Below, one piece after another: positions 1-15,446 of a stretch of 64,000 bases of DNA. The notes under the pieces are model-generated. The model saw only the letters and a list, made by a program, of their open reading frames with translations. It searched no databases and was not told the origin of the DNA. Source of the stretch: CAVQAH01 sp963784195. GTDB lineage: Bacteria; Acidobacteriota; Vicinamibacteria; Vicinamibacterales; 2-12-FULL-66-21. Position 1 is the stretch's first letter. Each line of letters starts with the position of its first letter. Position numbers and translations under genes: made by a program. The DNA lies in contig CAWARA010000020.1 of assembly GCA_963784195.1 (NCBI GenBank), positions 1,240,001 through 1,304,000 of the forward strand. The letters run 5' to 3'.

Positions 1-1200
1 CGTGCGCTCGCAGCGGGTGATCCCCTCGGCGCATTGAAGCGAGTCGCGCTGCGCGATGACGCGCCTGCGCTCGCGCTTCGAGGCATCGCGATGGCTCAGC
101 TCGGCGATCTCGTTCGAGCGAAGGCGCTCCTGCGGCGTGCTGCCCGTGCATTCGGTCCGAAAGAGGCCGTGGCCCGCGCGAGGTGCGTCGTCGCCGATGC
201 CGAGATCGCGCTCGTCTCACGCGATCTGGGCTGGCCTGTGAAGGCGCTCGAGGCGGCGCGGGCGACGCTTGAACAGCACGGCGACCTCGTCAACGCCGCG
301 CATGCGCGGTATCTCGAGGTTCGGCGCCTCCTCCTGATCGGACGCATTGACGAAGCCGAGCTCACGCTCGCTGAGCTCGACCCCGCGCCCTTCTCTCCTG
401 CATCGAGGACCGCCCACGAGCTGGTGGTCGCGGGGATCGCGATGCGCCGCCTCAGGACGAAGGCAGCGCGCTCTGCGCTCGCTCGGGCCAGGCGTGCGGC
501 GCGTCAGGCGCGCATCCCTGCGCTGACGGCGGAGGTCGAAAGTGCGTGCCTCGTCCTGAACACGCCCGCTGCGCGCCTGATTGCGAGCGGCGAGGAGCGT
601 CCCCTTCTGCTTGAAGAGGTCGAAGCGTTGCTGGCGTCGAAAGCCTTCGTCGTGGACGCATGCCGTCACGTCGTGCGTGACGGACGCAAGGTGGTCTCGC
701 TTGCAAAGCGTCCGGTGTTGTTCGCGCTCGCACGTGCGCTGGGCGAAGCGTGGCCGGGAGACGTACCGAGGGACACGCTCGTCGCACGCGCCTTCGGTTC
801 GAAGCACGCCGATGAATCGCATCGCGCGCGATTGCGAGTCGAAGTCGGGCGGCTTCGTGCGGTAATTCGGACGCTGGCCGACGTGACTGCGACGACGCGC
901 GGGTTTGCGTTGGGGCCGCGCCGCGCGCGCGAGGTCGTCGTGCTGGCGCGGCCTGTTGAAGTTGACGAAGAGCATGCGGCGGTGCTCGCGTTCCTCGCCG
1001 ACGGTGAATCGTGGTCGAGCTCGGCCCTGGCGCTCGCGCTTGGAACGAGCCAGCGCACCGTGCAGCGGGCGCTCGAGTCGCTTGCGGCCGCAGGCAGGGT
1101 GCAGTGGTTCAGTCGCGGGCGAGCTCGTCGGTGGATGACCCCGCCCGTACTGGGATTCACGACGACCTTGTTACTCCCCGCTCCTCTGCCGATTGACTAA
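1..1200 (+). CDS. HTH/TPR-type transcriptional regulator, 5' truncated by window edge
   Basis: The frame is open from base 1 (codons cgt gcg ctc) and ends at TAA 1198-1200, so the true start lies upstream; the first possible internal start is TTG at 34. The N-terminal two thirds is Ala/Arg/Leu-rich helical sequence resembling degenerate TPR repeats (for example ALALRGIAMAQLGDLVRAKALL). A winged-helix-like segment follows (HADESHRARLRVEVGRLRAVI), and the C-terminus has an HTH-like stretch (SSSALALALGTSQRTVQRALESL, written here only to locate it near positions 1015-1085). Probably a DNA-binding regulator; target unknown. It ends 10 bases before the next gene and may be cotranscribed with it. 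Confidence 0.6.
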   Translation, partial: RALAAGDPLGALKRVALRDDAPALALRGIAMAQLGDLVRAKALLRRAARAFGPKEAVARARCVVADAEIALVSRDLGWPVKALEAARATLEQHGDLVNAAHARYLEVRRLLLIGRIDEAELTLAELDPAPFSPASRTAHELVVAGIAMRRLRTKAARSALARARRAARQARIPALTAEVESACLVLNTPAARLIASGEERPLLLEEVEALLASKAFVVDACRHVVRDGRKVVSLAKRPVLFALARALGEAWPGDVPRDTLVARAFGSKHADESHRARLRVEVGRLRAVIRTLADVTATTRGFALGPRRAREVVVLARPVEVDEEHAAVLAFLADGESWSSSALALALGTSQRTVQRALESLAAAGRVQWFSRGRARRWMTPPVLGFTTTLLLPAPLPID

Positions 1201-1210
1201 GCTGGAAAGC

Positions 1211-1897
1211 ATGCGTCGATCAAACGCCGAGATTGTCCGTGAATATGGGCCCTTTCCGGGCGCCGACCACGTGCACGGCGTCACGTATGACGGTCAACAC
1301 GTCTGGTTTGCTGCCGGAGACACGCTGAAGGCCTTCGATCCCGCGAGCGGGAAGACGCTGCGCTCGATCGATGTCGCCGCCCATGCGGGAACGGCTTGCG
1401 ACGGCGAGTACCTCTATCAGCTCGCCGAAGATCGCATCCAGAAGATCGACCCGAAGACCGGCCGTGTGGTCGCCACGATCCCGGCGCCTGGAGGCGGCGG
1501 TGACTCGGGGCTCACGTGGGCCGAAGGGACGCTCTGGGTGGGGCAGTATCGAGACCGGAAGATCCATCAAGTCGATCCCGAGACAGGAGCGATTCTGCGC
1601 ACGATCGAATCCAATCGCTTCGTCACCGGGGTCACGTGGGTCGACGGAGAGCTTTGGCACGCCACCTCGGAAGGCGACGAGAGCGACTTGAGGCGAGTTG
1701 ATCCTCGAACGGGAGAGGTCCTGGAGAGGCTCGAGATGCCGCCCGGAACGAGCGTTTCAGGGCTCGAGTCCGATGGCGGCGATCGGTTCTTTTGCGGAGG
1801 GGGCAAGAGCGGAAAGGTGAGGACCGTCCGCCGGCCCAGGCGCGGCCCCGATCCTGGCAGCGGCGCCGGGATCCCCGTCGACACGACGAAGAAGTAA
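1211..1897 (+). CDS. YncE/Vgb-like beta-propeller protein (glutamine-cyclotransferase-like fold)
   Basis: A 228-residue protein with at least four propeller-blade repeats of the form hydrophobic-DP-x-(S/T)G-x-hydrophobic: FDPASGKTLRSI, IDPKTGRVVATI, VDPETGAILRTI and VDPRTGEVLERL. I chose the ATG at 1211, preceded by a GGAAAG ribosome-binding site at about 1203-1208, over the upstream TTG at 1193. The C-terminus is basic and ends GIPVDTTKK. There is no signal peptide, so it is probably cytoplasmic. Such propellers bind ligands or act as lyases or glutaminyl cyclases; no catalytic residues can be assigned here, so the activity is unknown. Confidence 0.65.
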   Translation: MRRSNAEIVREYGPFPGADHVHGVTYDGQHVWFAAGDTLKAFDPASGKTLRSIDVAAHAGTACDGEYLYQLAEDRIQKIDPKTGRVVATIPAPGGGGDSGLTWAEGTLWVGQYRDRKIHQVDPETGAILRTIESNRFVTGVTWVDGELWHATSEGDESDLRRVDPRTGEVLERLEMPPGTSVSGLESDGGDRFFCGGGKSGKVRTVRRPRRGPDPGSGAGIPVDTTKK

Positions 1898-1969
1898 TTC
1901 GAAGCCGCCCTCGTCGTCACTTGACACTTCGGGTCGGTCGGGAGAGAGTCGCGTACAGGACTGCCGACC

Positions 1970-5412
<3,443 letters not shown>

Positions 5413-5435
5413 CCTCGACTGGAGAGGAGACCGAT

Positions 5436-6584
5436 GTGAAAGAATTGTCCGACTGCCGGGTGCTCATCGTCGACGATGTCAAGGCGAACGTCGACATTCT
5501 GGTCCAGGCACTCAGTGGTGAGTACAAGCTCTCGGTTGCCCTCAGCGGACTGCAAGCGCTCGACGCCGTCCATCGGAGCCTGCCCGATCTGATTCTGCTC
5601 GACATCGTCATGCCCGATATCGACGGCTACGAGATCTGTCGAAGGCTGCGGGCTGCGGAGGCGACCCGCGAGTTGCCGATCATGTTTCTCAGCTCGCTGG
5701 AGGATGTAAACGACAAGGCCCGGGGGTTCGAGGTTGGGGGCAACGATTATCTGACGAAGCCGTTCGAGATTCTGGAAGTGAAGGCCCGCGTCCGTTCGCT
5801 GTTGAAGGCCAAGTCGTACGCCGAGGCCGTGAAGGCAGCGGCGGAGCGAGACCTCCGCATTGCCCGCGAGATTCAGATGGGTCTCCTGCCGGCGAGTATC
5901 TCGGCACAGATTTATGGAACGGGGCTGGACGTCCACGCGGTGCTCGAGCCGGCTCGTCAGGTCGGCGGCGATCTCTTCGAGGTCCTGCGGCTCGGCGCCG
6001 ACCGTGTGCTCGTGGCCGTGGGTGACGTGTCGGGCAAAGGCATCCCTGCCGCGCTCTTCATGGCAGTGGCCATGACGCTCCTGCGCAGCCTGGCGCGGCA
6101 AGGCAATGCACCTGAGGAGATCCTGCGTAAGCTTAACGACGAATTGCTGGAACAGAACCCACGAGGCATGTTCGTGACGCTTCAGTGTATGGTGTTCGAT
6201 CTCGCGATGGGCTGCGTCACGTGCGCGAGCGCTGGACACCACCCCGCGGTCCGAATCACGCCGGGGCATGCGCCGCGGCCGGCCTTCATGACGCCCGGAC
6301 GCGTGCTCGGATTGCTGCCCACCGACGTCTTCACCAGCGAGACGCTGGAGCTCGAGACGGGCGAGACCTTCGTCCTCTACACCGACGGCGTCAGCGAGGC
6401 GTTCGACCCGAATGACGAACTCTTCGGAGAGGAGCGTTTGATGGCGCTGCTCCAAGCCTCACCGGGTCGAAGCGCGCGTGAAACGTCTCTTGGCGTGCTC
6501 GAGGCCGTGCGGCGGCACGCTGCAGGCGCTCAGCAGTCTGACGACATCACGGTTGTATCCGTCCACTACGCTGGGCGAGCATGA
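5436..6584 (+). CDS. Receiver-PP2C (SpoIIE-type) serine phosphatase response regulator
   Basis: A 382-residue protein. Residues 1-125 form a CheY-like receiver (VLIVDD; phospho-acceptor Asp56 in LLDIVMPDIDG; KPF loop). A linker helix (AAERDLRIAREIQMGLLP) follows, then a SpoIIE/PP2C phosphatase domain with the metal-binding motifs VGGDLFEV, GDVSGKG, YTDGVSEAF and SDDITVV. I chose GTG at 5436 because a strong GGAGAGGAGA ribosome-binding site lies at 5421-5430; the overlapping ATG at 5434 meets a stop at once. It lies 23 bases after the hybrid kinase, an obvious partner. These RsbU-like regulators normally dephosphorylate anti-anti-sigma factors; none is visible nearby. Confidence 0.9.
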   Translation: MKELSDCRVLIVDDVKANVDILVQALSGEYKLSVALSGLQALDAVHRSLPDLILLDIVMPDIDGYEICRRLRAAEATRELPIMFLSSLEDVNDKARGFEVGGNDYLTKPFEILEVKARVRSLLKAKSYAEAVKAAAERDLRIAREIQMGLLPASISAQIYGTGLDVHAVLEPARQVGGDLFEVLRLGADRVLVAVGDVSGKGIPAALFMAVAMTLLRSLARQGNAPEEILRKLNDELLEQNPRGMFVTLQCMVFDLAMGCVTCASAGHHPAVRITPGHAPRPAFMTPGRVLGLLPTDVFTSETLELETGETFVLYTDGVSEAFDPNDELFGEERLMALLQASPGRSARETSLGVLEAVRRHAAGAQQSDDITVVSVHYAGRA

Positions 6585-6738
6585 TGGCGTCGTTGCTCAG
6601 CGCAGGGACCGCCGGAAGCCTGGTCTTACTCGCGAGACACGCCCGTGCCCATCACACTGAGTCCCGTCCTGAGGTCATCGGTCTTCGACCCACACGAGCG
6701 ATGACAGCCTGGAGCGACATGAGAAGGCACAGCACGAC

Positions 6739-7149
6739 ATGAACATCACCAGAAACGGCTCACTGCCATCGAGCCGCGGCCCCTCGGAATACTTCACGGG
6801 CGCCGTGCGCTTCGATTTGCGGTTCCAGAGGGGCGCGCCCGCACGCGTGGCCGGCGCAGTCGTCACGTTCGAGCCGGGGGCCCGAACCGCGTGGCACACG
6901 CATCCCCTTGGTCAGACGCTGATGGTCACTTCGGGTCTCGGACGCGTACAGCGCGCAGGCGGCCCAATCGAGGACATCCGGCCGGGCGATGTGGTGTGGA
7001 TTGAACCGGGCGAGAGGCACTGGCATGGCGCGTCGCCGACGACGGCGATGACGCACATCGCCATTCAGGAACAGCTCGATGGCAAGGCGGTCGAGTGGAT
7101 GGAACACGTGACCGACGAAGAGTACCAGGGCGGATCGAATGCGCAATGA
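6739..7149 (+). CDS. Small cupin-domain protein (AttH/mandelonitrile-lyase-like cupin)
   Basis: A 136-residue single-domain cupin. The metal-binding cupin motif 1 is clear (AWHTHPLGQTLMVTSGLG, with His-x-His and Gln), and motif 2 reads GDVVWIEPGERHWHG. This subfamily is usually encoded beside oxidoreductases, and here it is followed directly by an aldo/keto reductase, whose start region overlaps the end of this gene. Probably a cytoplasmic enzyme or binding protein for a small carbonyl or aromatic substrate; the specific reaction cannot be read from the sequence. Confidence 0.8.
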   Translation: MNITRNGSLPSSRGPSEYFTGAVRFDLRFQRGAPARVAGAVVTFEPGARTAWHTHPLGQTLMVTSGLGRVQRAGGPIEDIRPGDVVWIEPGERHWHGASPTTAMTHIAIQEQLDGKAVEWMEHVTDEEYQGGSNAQ

Positions 7150-7160
7150 GGGGTGAAGCC

Positions 7161-8147
7161 ATGCAGAAACGTACATTGGGAAAAAGCGGCCTGGAAGTCT
7201 CGGCCCTCGGTTTTGGCTGCATGGGGATCAGCTTCGGGTACGGCCCGGCAACCAGTCGAGAGGACGGTCTTTCGATCATCCGTGCGGCTGTCGACGGCGG
7301 GGTCACGTTCTTCGACACCGCCGAAGCCTATGGTCCGTACACGAACGAGGAACTCGTCGGCGAAGCGCTCGCGCCCGTTCGCGATCGCGTGGTGATTGCG
7401 ACGAAGTTCGGCTTCAAGTTCGAAGGCGGCAAGCAGGCGGGTTTGGACAGCCGGCCCTTACACATCATGGAGGTCGCTGAAGCATCGCTCAAACGGCTCA
7501 AGACGGACCGCATCGATCTCTTGTATCAGCACCGCGTCGACCCGAATGTCCCCATCGAGGACGTGGCCGGGACCGTCAAGGATCTGATTCGGGAAGGCAA
7601 GGTCAAGCACTTCGGCCTGTCTGAAGCCGGCGTCCAAACGATTCGTCGCGCTCACGCCGTGCAGCCGGTGACGGCCTTGCAGAGTGAGTACTCGCTGTGG
7701 TTTCGGGAGCCGGAACGAGAAGTGCTGCCGACGCTCGAGGAGCTTGGCATCGGCTTCGTCCCGTTCAGTCCGCTCGGCAAGGGCTTTCTGACAGGGAAGA
7801 TCGACGAGACGACGACTTTCGACAGTAACGACTTTCGCAACGTCGTCCCGCGCTTCACCGCGGAGAACCGGAAGGCGAATCTCGCGTTCGTCGAGTGGCT
7901 GACGAAATATGCCGAACGGAAGAAGGCGACGCCCGCGCAGGTCGCGCTCGCGTGGCTGCTCGCGCAGAAACCCTGGATCGTCCCGATCCCGGGGACGACC
8001 AAGCCTCATCGGCTCGAGGAGAACCTCCGCGCGATCGCGATACACCTGACGCCGGATGATCTGCGCGAGATCGATCGCGCAGCGGCGGAGATCTCAGTGC
8101 ACGGCGCTCGATACCCGGAGCACCTGCAGAAGTTGGTCGGACGCTGA
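7161..8147 (+). CDS. Aldo/keto reductase
   Basis: A 328-residue TIM-barrel NADPH-dependent oxidoreductase of the YajO/IolS-like group. It starts MQKRTLGKSGLEVSALGFGCMG and contains DTAEAYGPYTNEELVG (catalytic Asp and Tyr), TKFGFK (Lys), YQHRVDPNVPIEDV (His of the tetrad) and the coenzyme-binding C-terminal segment IPGTTKPHRLEENL. I chose ATG 7161, which has GGGGTGAA upstream, over the in-frame ATG at 7146. Together with the preceding cupin gene it forms a small redox operon. Confidence 0.9.
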   Translation: MQKRTLGKSGLEVSALGFGCMGISFGYGPATSREDGLSIIRAAVDGGVTFFDTAEAYGPYTNEELVGEALAPVRDRVVIATKFGFKFEGGKQAGLDSRPLHIMEVAEASLKRLKTDRIDLLYQHRVDPNVPIEDVAGTVKDLIREGKVKHFGLSEAGVQTIRRAHAVQPVTALQSEYSLWFREPEREVLPTLEELGIGFVPFSPLGKGFLTGKIDETTTFDSNDFRNVVPRFTAENRKANLAFVEWLTKYAERKKATPAQVALAWLLAQKPWIVPIPGTTKPHRLEENLRAIAIHLTPDDLREIDRAAAEISVHGARYPEHLQKLVGR

Positions 8148-9424
8148 TCGAGCTGAACCCTTCGCAACAGCGGATCCTTGTCCCTTGTTGATAGAGAACA
8201 GGAGGACCAGAAATGACCTCGACGAGAGCACATGGATCTCGAAAGACAGTCATTGCCGGTGCGGGTGGAATTGTCCTGACCGCGCTCGGCTATCGTGCTT
8301 GGGATCGCGGCGTCTTCACGGGTGCCACCGGTCCGGCGTACACCTCTTGGGACGAGTGGCGCGGCAGCGGCCTCGACGGCAACCGGAGGCCGCTCCGCGC
8401 GGCCGTGCTTGCCGCCAGCCCGCACAATACGCAACCCTGGCAATTCGAGGTGTCTACCTCGGCGATCACGGTCTACGCCGATCGCTCTCGCCACCTGGGC
8501 TCGTTCGACCCGTTCCGTCGCGAGATGCATCTCGGCTTGGGCTGCGCGATCGAGAACTTCGTGTTGGCAGCGCGGACTTTTGGGATCGCCGCGGATGTTC
8601 AGGTCTTGAACGGCCGGTTCGGGCTTTCGCCAGGGCCGCAGCCGGTTATGGCGGCACGGATTGCGCTCGGACCGGACCGACCGTCACACGACCCGCTCTT
8701 CGACGCAATTCCCAAGCGGAGAACGAACCGCGGTCCTTACCGGGATCAGGCGATTGCGCCAGAGCGCTTGCGCGAGTTTGCCAATCTCGTCTCGAGCCCG
8801 ACGCTTCGCGTGGTCTTCCTCTCCGACGATGTCGCGCGGCGCGAGGTGGGTGCGCTCATCGTGGAAGCCACCGAACGGATCATTGCCGATCCCGCCATGT
8901 CGCTGGACAGCTTCCGGTGGATCCGCACGGGCAGGCGGGACGTCCTCGCAGAGCGCGATGGTGTGACGATCGACACGGCCGGTGCAAGCCGGCTCAAGAC
9001 CGTTGCCGCGAAGATCCTGCCCAATCTGGATGCGGCGGCTATCGATCGGATCTGGCTCGATGCGACACGAGCGACGCAGACGGCGACCGCGCCGGTCTTC
9101 GGCATGATCCTGGTACCTGACCGGTTGGACATGGCCCACGCCATTACGGCGGGGCGCGCCTGGCAGCGACTGCATCTCGCGGCGACGGCGCAGGGTCTCG
9201 CGGCGCAGCCTCTCAATCAGCCGGTCGAAATGGTCGATCGCAACCAGATGCTGGGACGACAGGACGAGTTCGGTTCGGGGCTTGCGACGTTCTTGCGCGA
9301 AGGGAGCTGGGAACCCACGTTTGTTTTCCGGCTCGGGTACGCGGAGCGCGAAGCACCGCACTCGCCGCGTCGGCTGCTCGAAGACGTCGTGACCGCAGCG
9401 CCGGTCGCGAAAAGTAAGGAACGG

Positions 9425-12186
<2,762 letters not shown>

Positions 12187-12190
<4 letters not shown>

Positions 12191-12543
12191 CGTTCCTCCT
12201 GGTCGGCCGGCTTCAGCAGCAACCCCATGGCGCGCGCGAACGCGTCCCATTTCGACTGTTCGCTGGCCAGCTGCTTTCGCCCCGGCGCCGTGATGCGGTA
12301 GTAGCGGGCGCGCTTGCCTTTCTCGGACAGCTCCCAGGAGGCGGCAATCCAGCCCTTCGCCTCGAGCCGATACAGCGCGGGATAGAGAGAGCCGGTCTCG
12401 ACCTGCAGCAGGTCTTCCGAGGTCCGTTGAATGTGCTTGGCGATGGCGTGGCCGTGACTCGGTCCTGGCAGCAGCGTGCGCAGGATCAGCAGATCGAGCG
12501 TGCCGCGCAGGAGGTCGACACGAGACGGTGGCTTCTCAGCCAT
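12187..12543 (-). CDS. PadR-family transcriptional regulator
   Basis: A 118-residue winged-helix repressor. It has LLRGTLDLLILRTL at the N-terminus, GHAIAKHIQ, the wing region VETGSLYPALYRLEAKGWI and YYRITAPGRKQLASE. It is translationally coupled (ATGA) to the downstream ADOP permease, the usual PadR-ADOP arrangement, so the permease is its expected target. Two copies of an inverted repeat lie directly against the start codon (12544-12583), consistent with autoregulation. No ribosome-binding site is apparent in front of the ATG, so a leaderless transcript is possible. Confidence 0.9.
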
Positions 12544-12583
12544 TGTGTAGGAACTCTACACATTATTGTGTAGGAAGTCTACT
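12544..12583 (-). promoter_or_regulatory. Tandem PadR operator candidate
   Basis: TGTGTAG-GAACT-CTACACA at 12544-12562 is a perfect 7-bp inverted repeat with a 5-bp spacer. A second copy, TGTGTAG-GAAGT-CTAC, starts at 12567 with a degenerate right arm. The two copies are 23 bp apart, about two helical turns. The first copy touches the padR ATG (12541-12543). Binding by this PadR is inferred from position and symmetry. Confidence 0.7.
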
Positions 12584-12599
12584 TGCGGCTGCGACGCTT

Positions 12600-13217
12600 T
12601 CAGGGCATCTCCCATCCAGGCGGACCAGGAATCGTCCGGGTGTGATGAAAGGTGTACTCGCCGAGAAGGCGCTCCTTCCCTTTCTCGTCCACCGCCAGGA
12701 GTCGAGCGATCATCGTCGCCGAGGGCGAGGCCTTCGCCCACGTGATGGACTGCTGCCAGACCACAGTGCCCGCGTCGGCGCGAACAGGGATGTCCGCCAT
12801 TCGTTGACGCTCTACGCCCCGTGGATCGCACCAGCTGAGATCGACACGCGACGCGGTGGTCACATCCACCGCGAGACGCGCCACGAGCAGGTCGTCGTCG
12901 GCCGCCACTGTGCACGGGACGCTTACTCCCGGTGGAACGGCGTATTCGCGCACACGCAGACCCGTCTCCGCTGCATGCTTCACGAACTGATCGCTGACCA
13001 CCACCTGGAGCGATCCTGATCGCGCGAGTGCGCGGAGACAATCGGCCAGGGCGATCACTTCGCGGAGTCGGTCTCCGCATCCGTCACAGGTCATCAGGTG
13101 CTGTTCGACGGTTTCTTCAGCCGCGGAGGGCAGAGCGGCAAGCCAGTAGTCCATGAGGACCGCCGTCTCTAGAGGATTCGAACAATCGCTGTGGCGACCG
13201 CGTTGTGGCGTGCTCAC
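12600..13217 (-). CDS. Zinc-finger anti-sigma factor
   Basis: A 205-residue protein with a ZAS-type zinc motif His40-x3-Cys44-x2-Cys47 (EQHLMTCDGCGDRL), the hallmark of anti-sigma factors that sequester ECF sigma factors. It starts at GTG 13217, overlapping the sigma-factor stop as GTGA. No membrane helix is evident, so it looks soluble. Residues 95-205 form a separate beta-rich domain (VVWQQSITWAKA; LLGEYTFHHTRT) of unknown role, possibly the sensor. Confidence 0.8.
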   Translation of the reverse strand: MSTPQRGRHSDCSNPLETAVLMDYWLAALPSAAEETVEQHLMTCDGCGDRLREVIALADCLRALARSGSLQVVVSDQFVKHAAETGLRVREYAVPPGVSVPCTVAADDDLLVARLAVDVTTASRVDLSWCDPRGVERQRMADIPVRADAGTVVWQQSITWAKASPSATMIARLLAVDEKGKERLLGEYTFHHTRTIPGPPGWEMP

Positions 13218-13753
13218 TGCGTGGCTCCCATACAGTCGCGCAGTTGCTGCAAAGCGCGATGGCGGATGACGCGAACGTTCGCCTCCGAGATCCCGAGAGC
13301 GCGTGCCGTTTCCGACGCGGTCTGCTCGTCGTAGAAGGCCATCACGACGACAGAGCGTTCGCGCTCCTTGAGGGCCTGCACGCAGCTGGCCAGCTGACGG
13401 TCATCCAGCGTGGGCATCGGAGGCGAGTCTGGCACGAGATCACCTCCGAAGATCGCCAGCAATTCTTTCTGGCGATTCGAGCTGCGCCGCAGGTCGAGCA
13501 CAGTCATTCGGCATGTGCCCAGCACGAATTGGGCGAGCTTGTCCGGTTCTCGCAAGCGAGCATTCCGCAGCGCTTCGATGACCTTCAGCAGCACCTGCTG
13601 CACGAGATCGTCTGCAGCAGATGGCGATCGAAGGTGGCGAAGGCCATAGAGCCGAATTCGCGGCCCCATGCGGCGGCACATTTCAGCCTCGGCCTCGCCA
13701 TCGCCTTCAGCGATGCGCGGCGCGAGATCGCCATCGCTGAGTCCCGCGTACAT
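13214..13753 (-). CDS. ECF-family RNA polymerase sigma factor
   Basis: A 179-residue sigma-70-like factor. Region 2 is visible (RIRLYGLRHLRSPSAADDLVQQVLLKVIEAL), followed by region 4 (LDDRQLASCVQALKERERSVVVMAFYDEQTASETARALGISEANVRVIRHRALQQLRDCM, here only located at about residues 115-175). It is translationally coupled by GTGA to the anti-sigma gene, which presumably inhibits it. The signal and regulon are unknown. Confidence 0.9.
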   Translation of the reverse strand: MYAGLSDGDLAPRIAEGDGEAEAEMCRRMGPRIRLYGLRHLRSPSAADDLVQQVLLKVIEALRNARLREPDKLAQFVLGTCRMTVLDLRRSSNRQKELLAIFGGDLVPDSPPMPTLDDRQLASCVQALKERERSVVVMAFYDEQTASETARALGISEANVRVIRHRALQQLRDCMGATQ

Positions 13754-13843
13754 GGCGCACCATTCTACGCAGAAGGGGCCTGTGCGCGGAAAGACGGTAG
13801 GCGCGCTTCCATTACCCGGGCATGCCGTTGAAGATGTCCCGGA

Positions 13844-14350
13844 TCACATAGACGACCGTGCGTGCGTCGATCGCGCCGGTTCATCTGTCTGCTCTGGTAA
13901 CGGTCCGAGGATGTCGACGCGGTATTTCGCCGCTACCGCCATGAGTTTTGCCATGTCGGGCGGAGCGGGTGTGGGCTCGCTCATCTCGGCCACGAACTGA
14001 TCGAAGCCGCCGGGTGTGCACAGGAGCAGCATGCGTGCAGGCGCGTCGCCCAGCACCTTGAAGCCGTGAGGGATGTTACGCGGTCCGAAGACGAACGTGC
14101 CAGGGCCGGCAATCGTCCAGTTACCGTCGCATACGAAGGCCATTTCGCCCTCGAGAACAAAGAACGCTTCGTCCTCGAGGTGGTGCGTATGGTACGGCGA
14201 CGCAAACCCGGGCGGCATCAAGTTCTCGATGAGTCCGAATGCACCGTTGGTCGTCTGCCTGGTCGCTCTCAGGATGGTTGGAAGCCCCAGGAAATAGATA
14301 GGCGGTTCTTCGCTGGTGTTGACGTAGGGCTGCAGGCCTTGGGTGATCAT
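13844..14350 (-). CDS. Quercetin-dioxygenase-like cupin protein
   Basis: A 168-residue cupin. Motif 1 reads SPYHTHHLEDEAFFVLEGE (His-x-His-x4-Glu metal ligands) and motif 2 reads PRNIPHGFKVLGDAPARML, with the fourth ligand His. The C-terminal 40 residues are Pro-rich. This architecture is shared by quercetin 2,3-dioxygenases and many uncharacterised bacterial cupins, so the substrate is undetermined. The flanking gaps (13754-13843 and 14351-14540) hold no gene I can support. It is a stand-alone gene between the sigma pair and the peptide locus. Confidence 0.75.
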   Translation of the reverse strand: MITQGLQPYVNTSEEPPIYFLGLPTILRATRQTTNGAFGLIENLMPPGFASPYHTHHLEDEAFFVLEGEMAFVCDGNWTIAGPGTFVFGPRNIPHGFKVLGDAPARMLLLCTPGGFDQFVAEMSEPTPAPPDMAKLMAVAAKYRVDILGPLPEQTDEPARSTHARSSM

Positions 14351-14540
14351 CGGGTTCTCCCTATCAATCGGACGTTCACGTGCAGGATGGTCGCGCTACA
14401 ACCTCCATGTGTCATGACGGCGTCCTTGCGTTACAGCGGCAATCTCAGTCGCCCGGCTGTCAGGCGTGGAGCAAGGGAGCGGACGTCGAATCAGGAAGGA
14501 CCCGGAAACTGGGAAACAAAAGGTAAAACTGAAGTTGGTC

Positions 14541-15446
14541 TCACACGCCCGCAACCGCAAGGGCCGCGGCAACCTGGGCGTTGTGACGCAGCAGCGCCAC
14601 GTTGGCCCGCACGCTCTCCCCGCCCGTCACCGCGCGCATGCGGTCGAGCAGGAACGGTGTCACCGCGCGGCCGCGGATGCGGCGCGTCTCAGCCTCCGAC
14701 AATGCCGTGTGAAGCGCGCGATCGTAGAGCTGCGACGCCATCTCGTCGGCAACCGGAATGGGATTCGCTACGAGCACGCCCGAGCCGAGACCGAGCGACA
14801 GGTGCAGGCGGACGGCCGACGCGAGCTCCGTGATGGAGTCGTAGCGGCGATCCACAGGGAGTCCGGTCGATCGCCGGTAGAACGCCGGGAATTCGTCGGT
14901 CCCGAATCCAAACACCGGCACGCCGAGTGTTTCCAGCATCTCCACCGTGCGCGGCAGATCGAGGATGGCCTTGGCACCGGCGGACACCACGGCGACCGGA
15001 ATCCGCGACAGTGCCGTGAGGTCGGCGGAAATGTCGCCGCTTTCGGACGCGTCGCGATGCACTCCGCCGATGCCTCCTGTTGCGAATACCCGTATCGCGC
15101 TTGCATGTGCGGCGAACATGGTGGCCGCCACGGTCGTGGAGCCGGGCTGACCAGATGAAACGGCCGCAGCCAGGTTACTGAGATTGATTTTGGCGACGCC
15201 CGGTGTCGTCGCGAGTTGTTCTATTTCGGTGCGCGTGAGCCCGATGCGGATCGCACCGCCAATGATGCCGATGGTCGCCGGTGTGGCACCAGCCTCGCGG
15301 ACAATCTGTTCCAGCGACAATGCGGTTGTCACGCCATCCGGGTGTGGCAGACCGTGCGTCACGACCGTCGTTTCGAGCGCGACCACAGGCGCCTTGATGG
15401 CAAGGGCGCGCGCAACCTCGTCGCCGTACTCGCACAGCTCCTTCAC
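14541..15446 (-). CDS. psuG: Pseudouridine-5'-phosphate glycosidase (PsuG/IndA family)
   Basis: A 301-residue protein that fits PsuG, the enzyme that reversibly cleaves the C-C glycosidic bond of pseudouridine 5'-phosphate to uracil and ribose 5-phosphate. Signatures are ETTVVTHGLP, GGAIRIGLT, TTVAATM, FATGGIGGVHR, GAKAILD (the lysine near residue 159 probably corresponds to the Schiff-base lysine of E. coli PsuG), FGTDEFPAFY and NPIPVADEM. It starts at GTG 15446, overlapping the kinase stop as GTGA. It is the last gene of the leftward run. Relatives act in reverse as C-glycosynthases in C-nucleoside antibiotic pathways, which makes its place beside a YcaO locus notable. Confidence 0.88.
   Translation of the reverse strand: MKELCEYGDEVARALAIKAPVVALETTVVTHGLPHPDGVTTALSLEQIVREAGATPATIGIIGGAIRIGLTRTEIEQLATTPGVAKINLSNLAAAVSSGQPGSTTVAATMFAAHASAIRVFATGGIGGVHRDASESGDISADLTALSRIPVAVVSAGAKAILDLPRTVEMLETLGVPVFGFGTDEFPAFYRRSTGLPVDRRYDSITELASAVRLHLSLGLGSGVLVANPIPVADEMASQLYDRALHTALSEAETRRIRGRAVTPFLLDRMRAVTGGESVRANVALLRHNAQVAAALAVAGV

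Noticed and set aside
6584..6741. Short ORF of about 52 codons between the PP2C gene and the cupin
   Set aside because: No ribosome-binding site or motif, and it has the composition of non-coding sequence.
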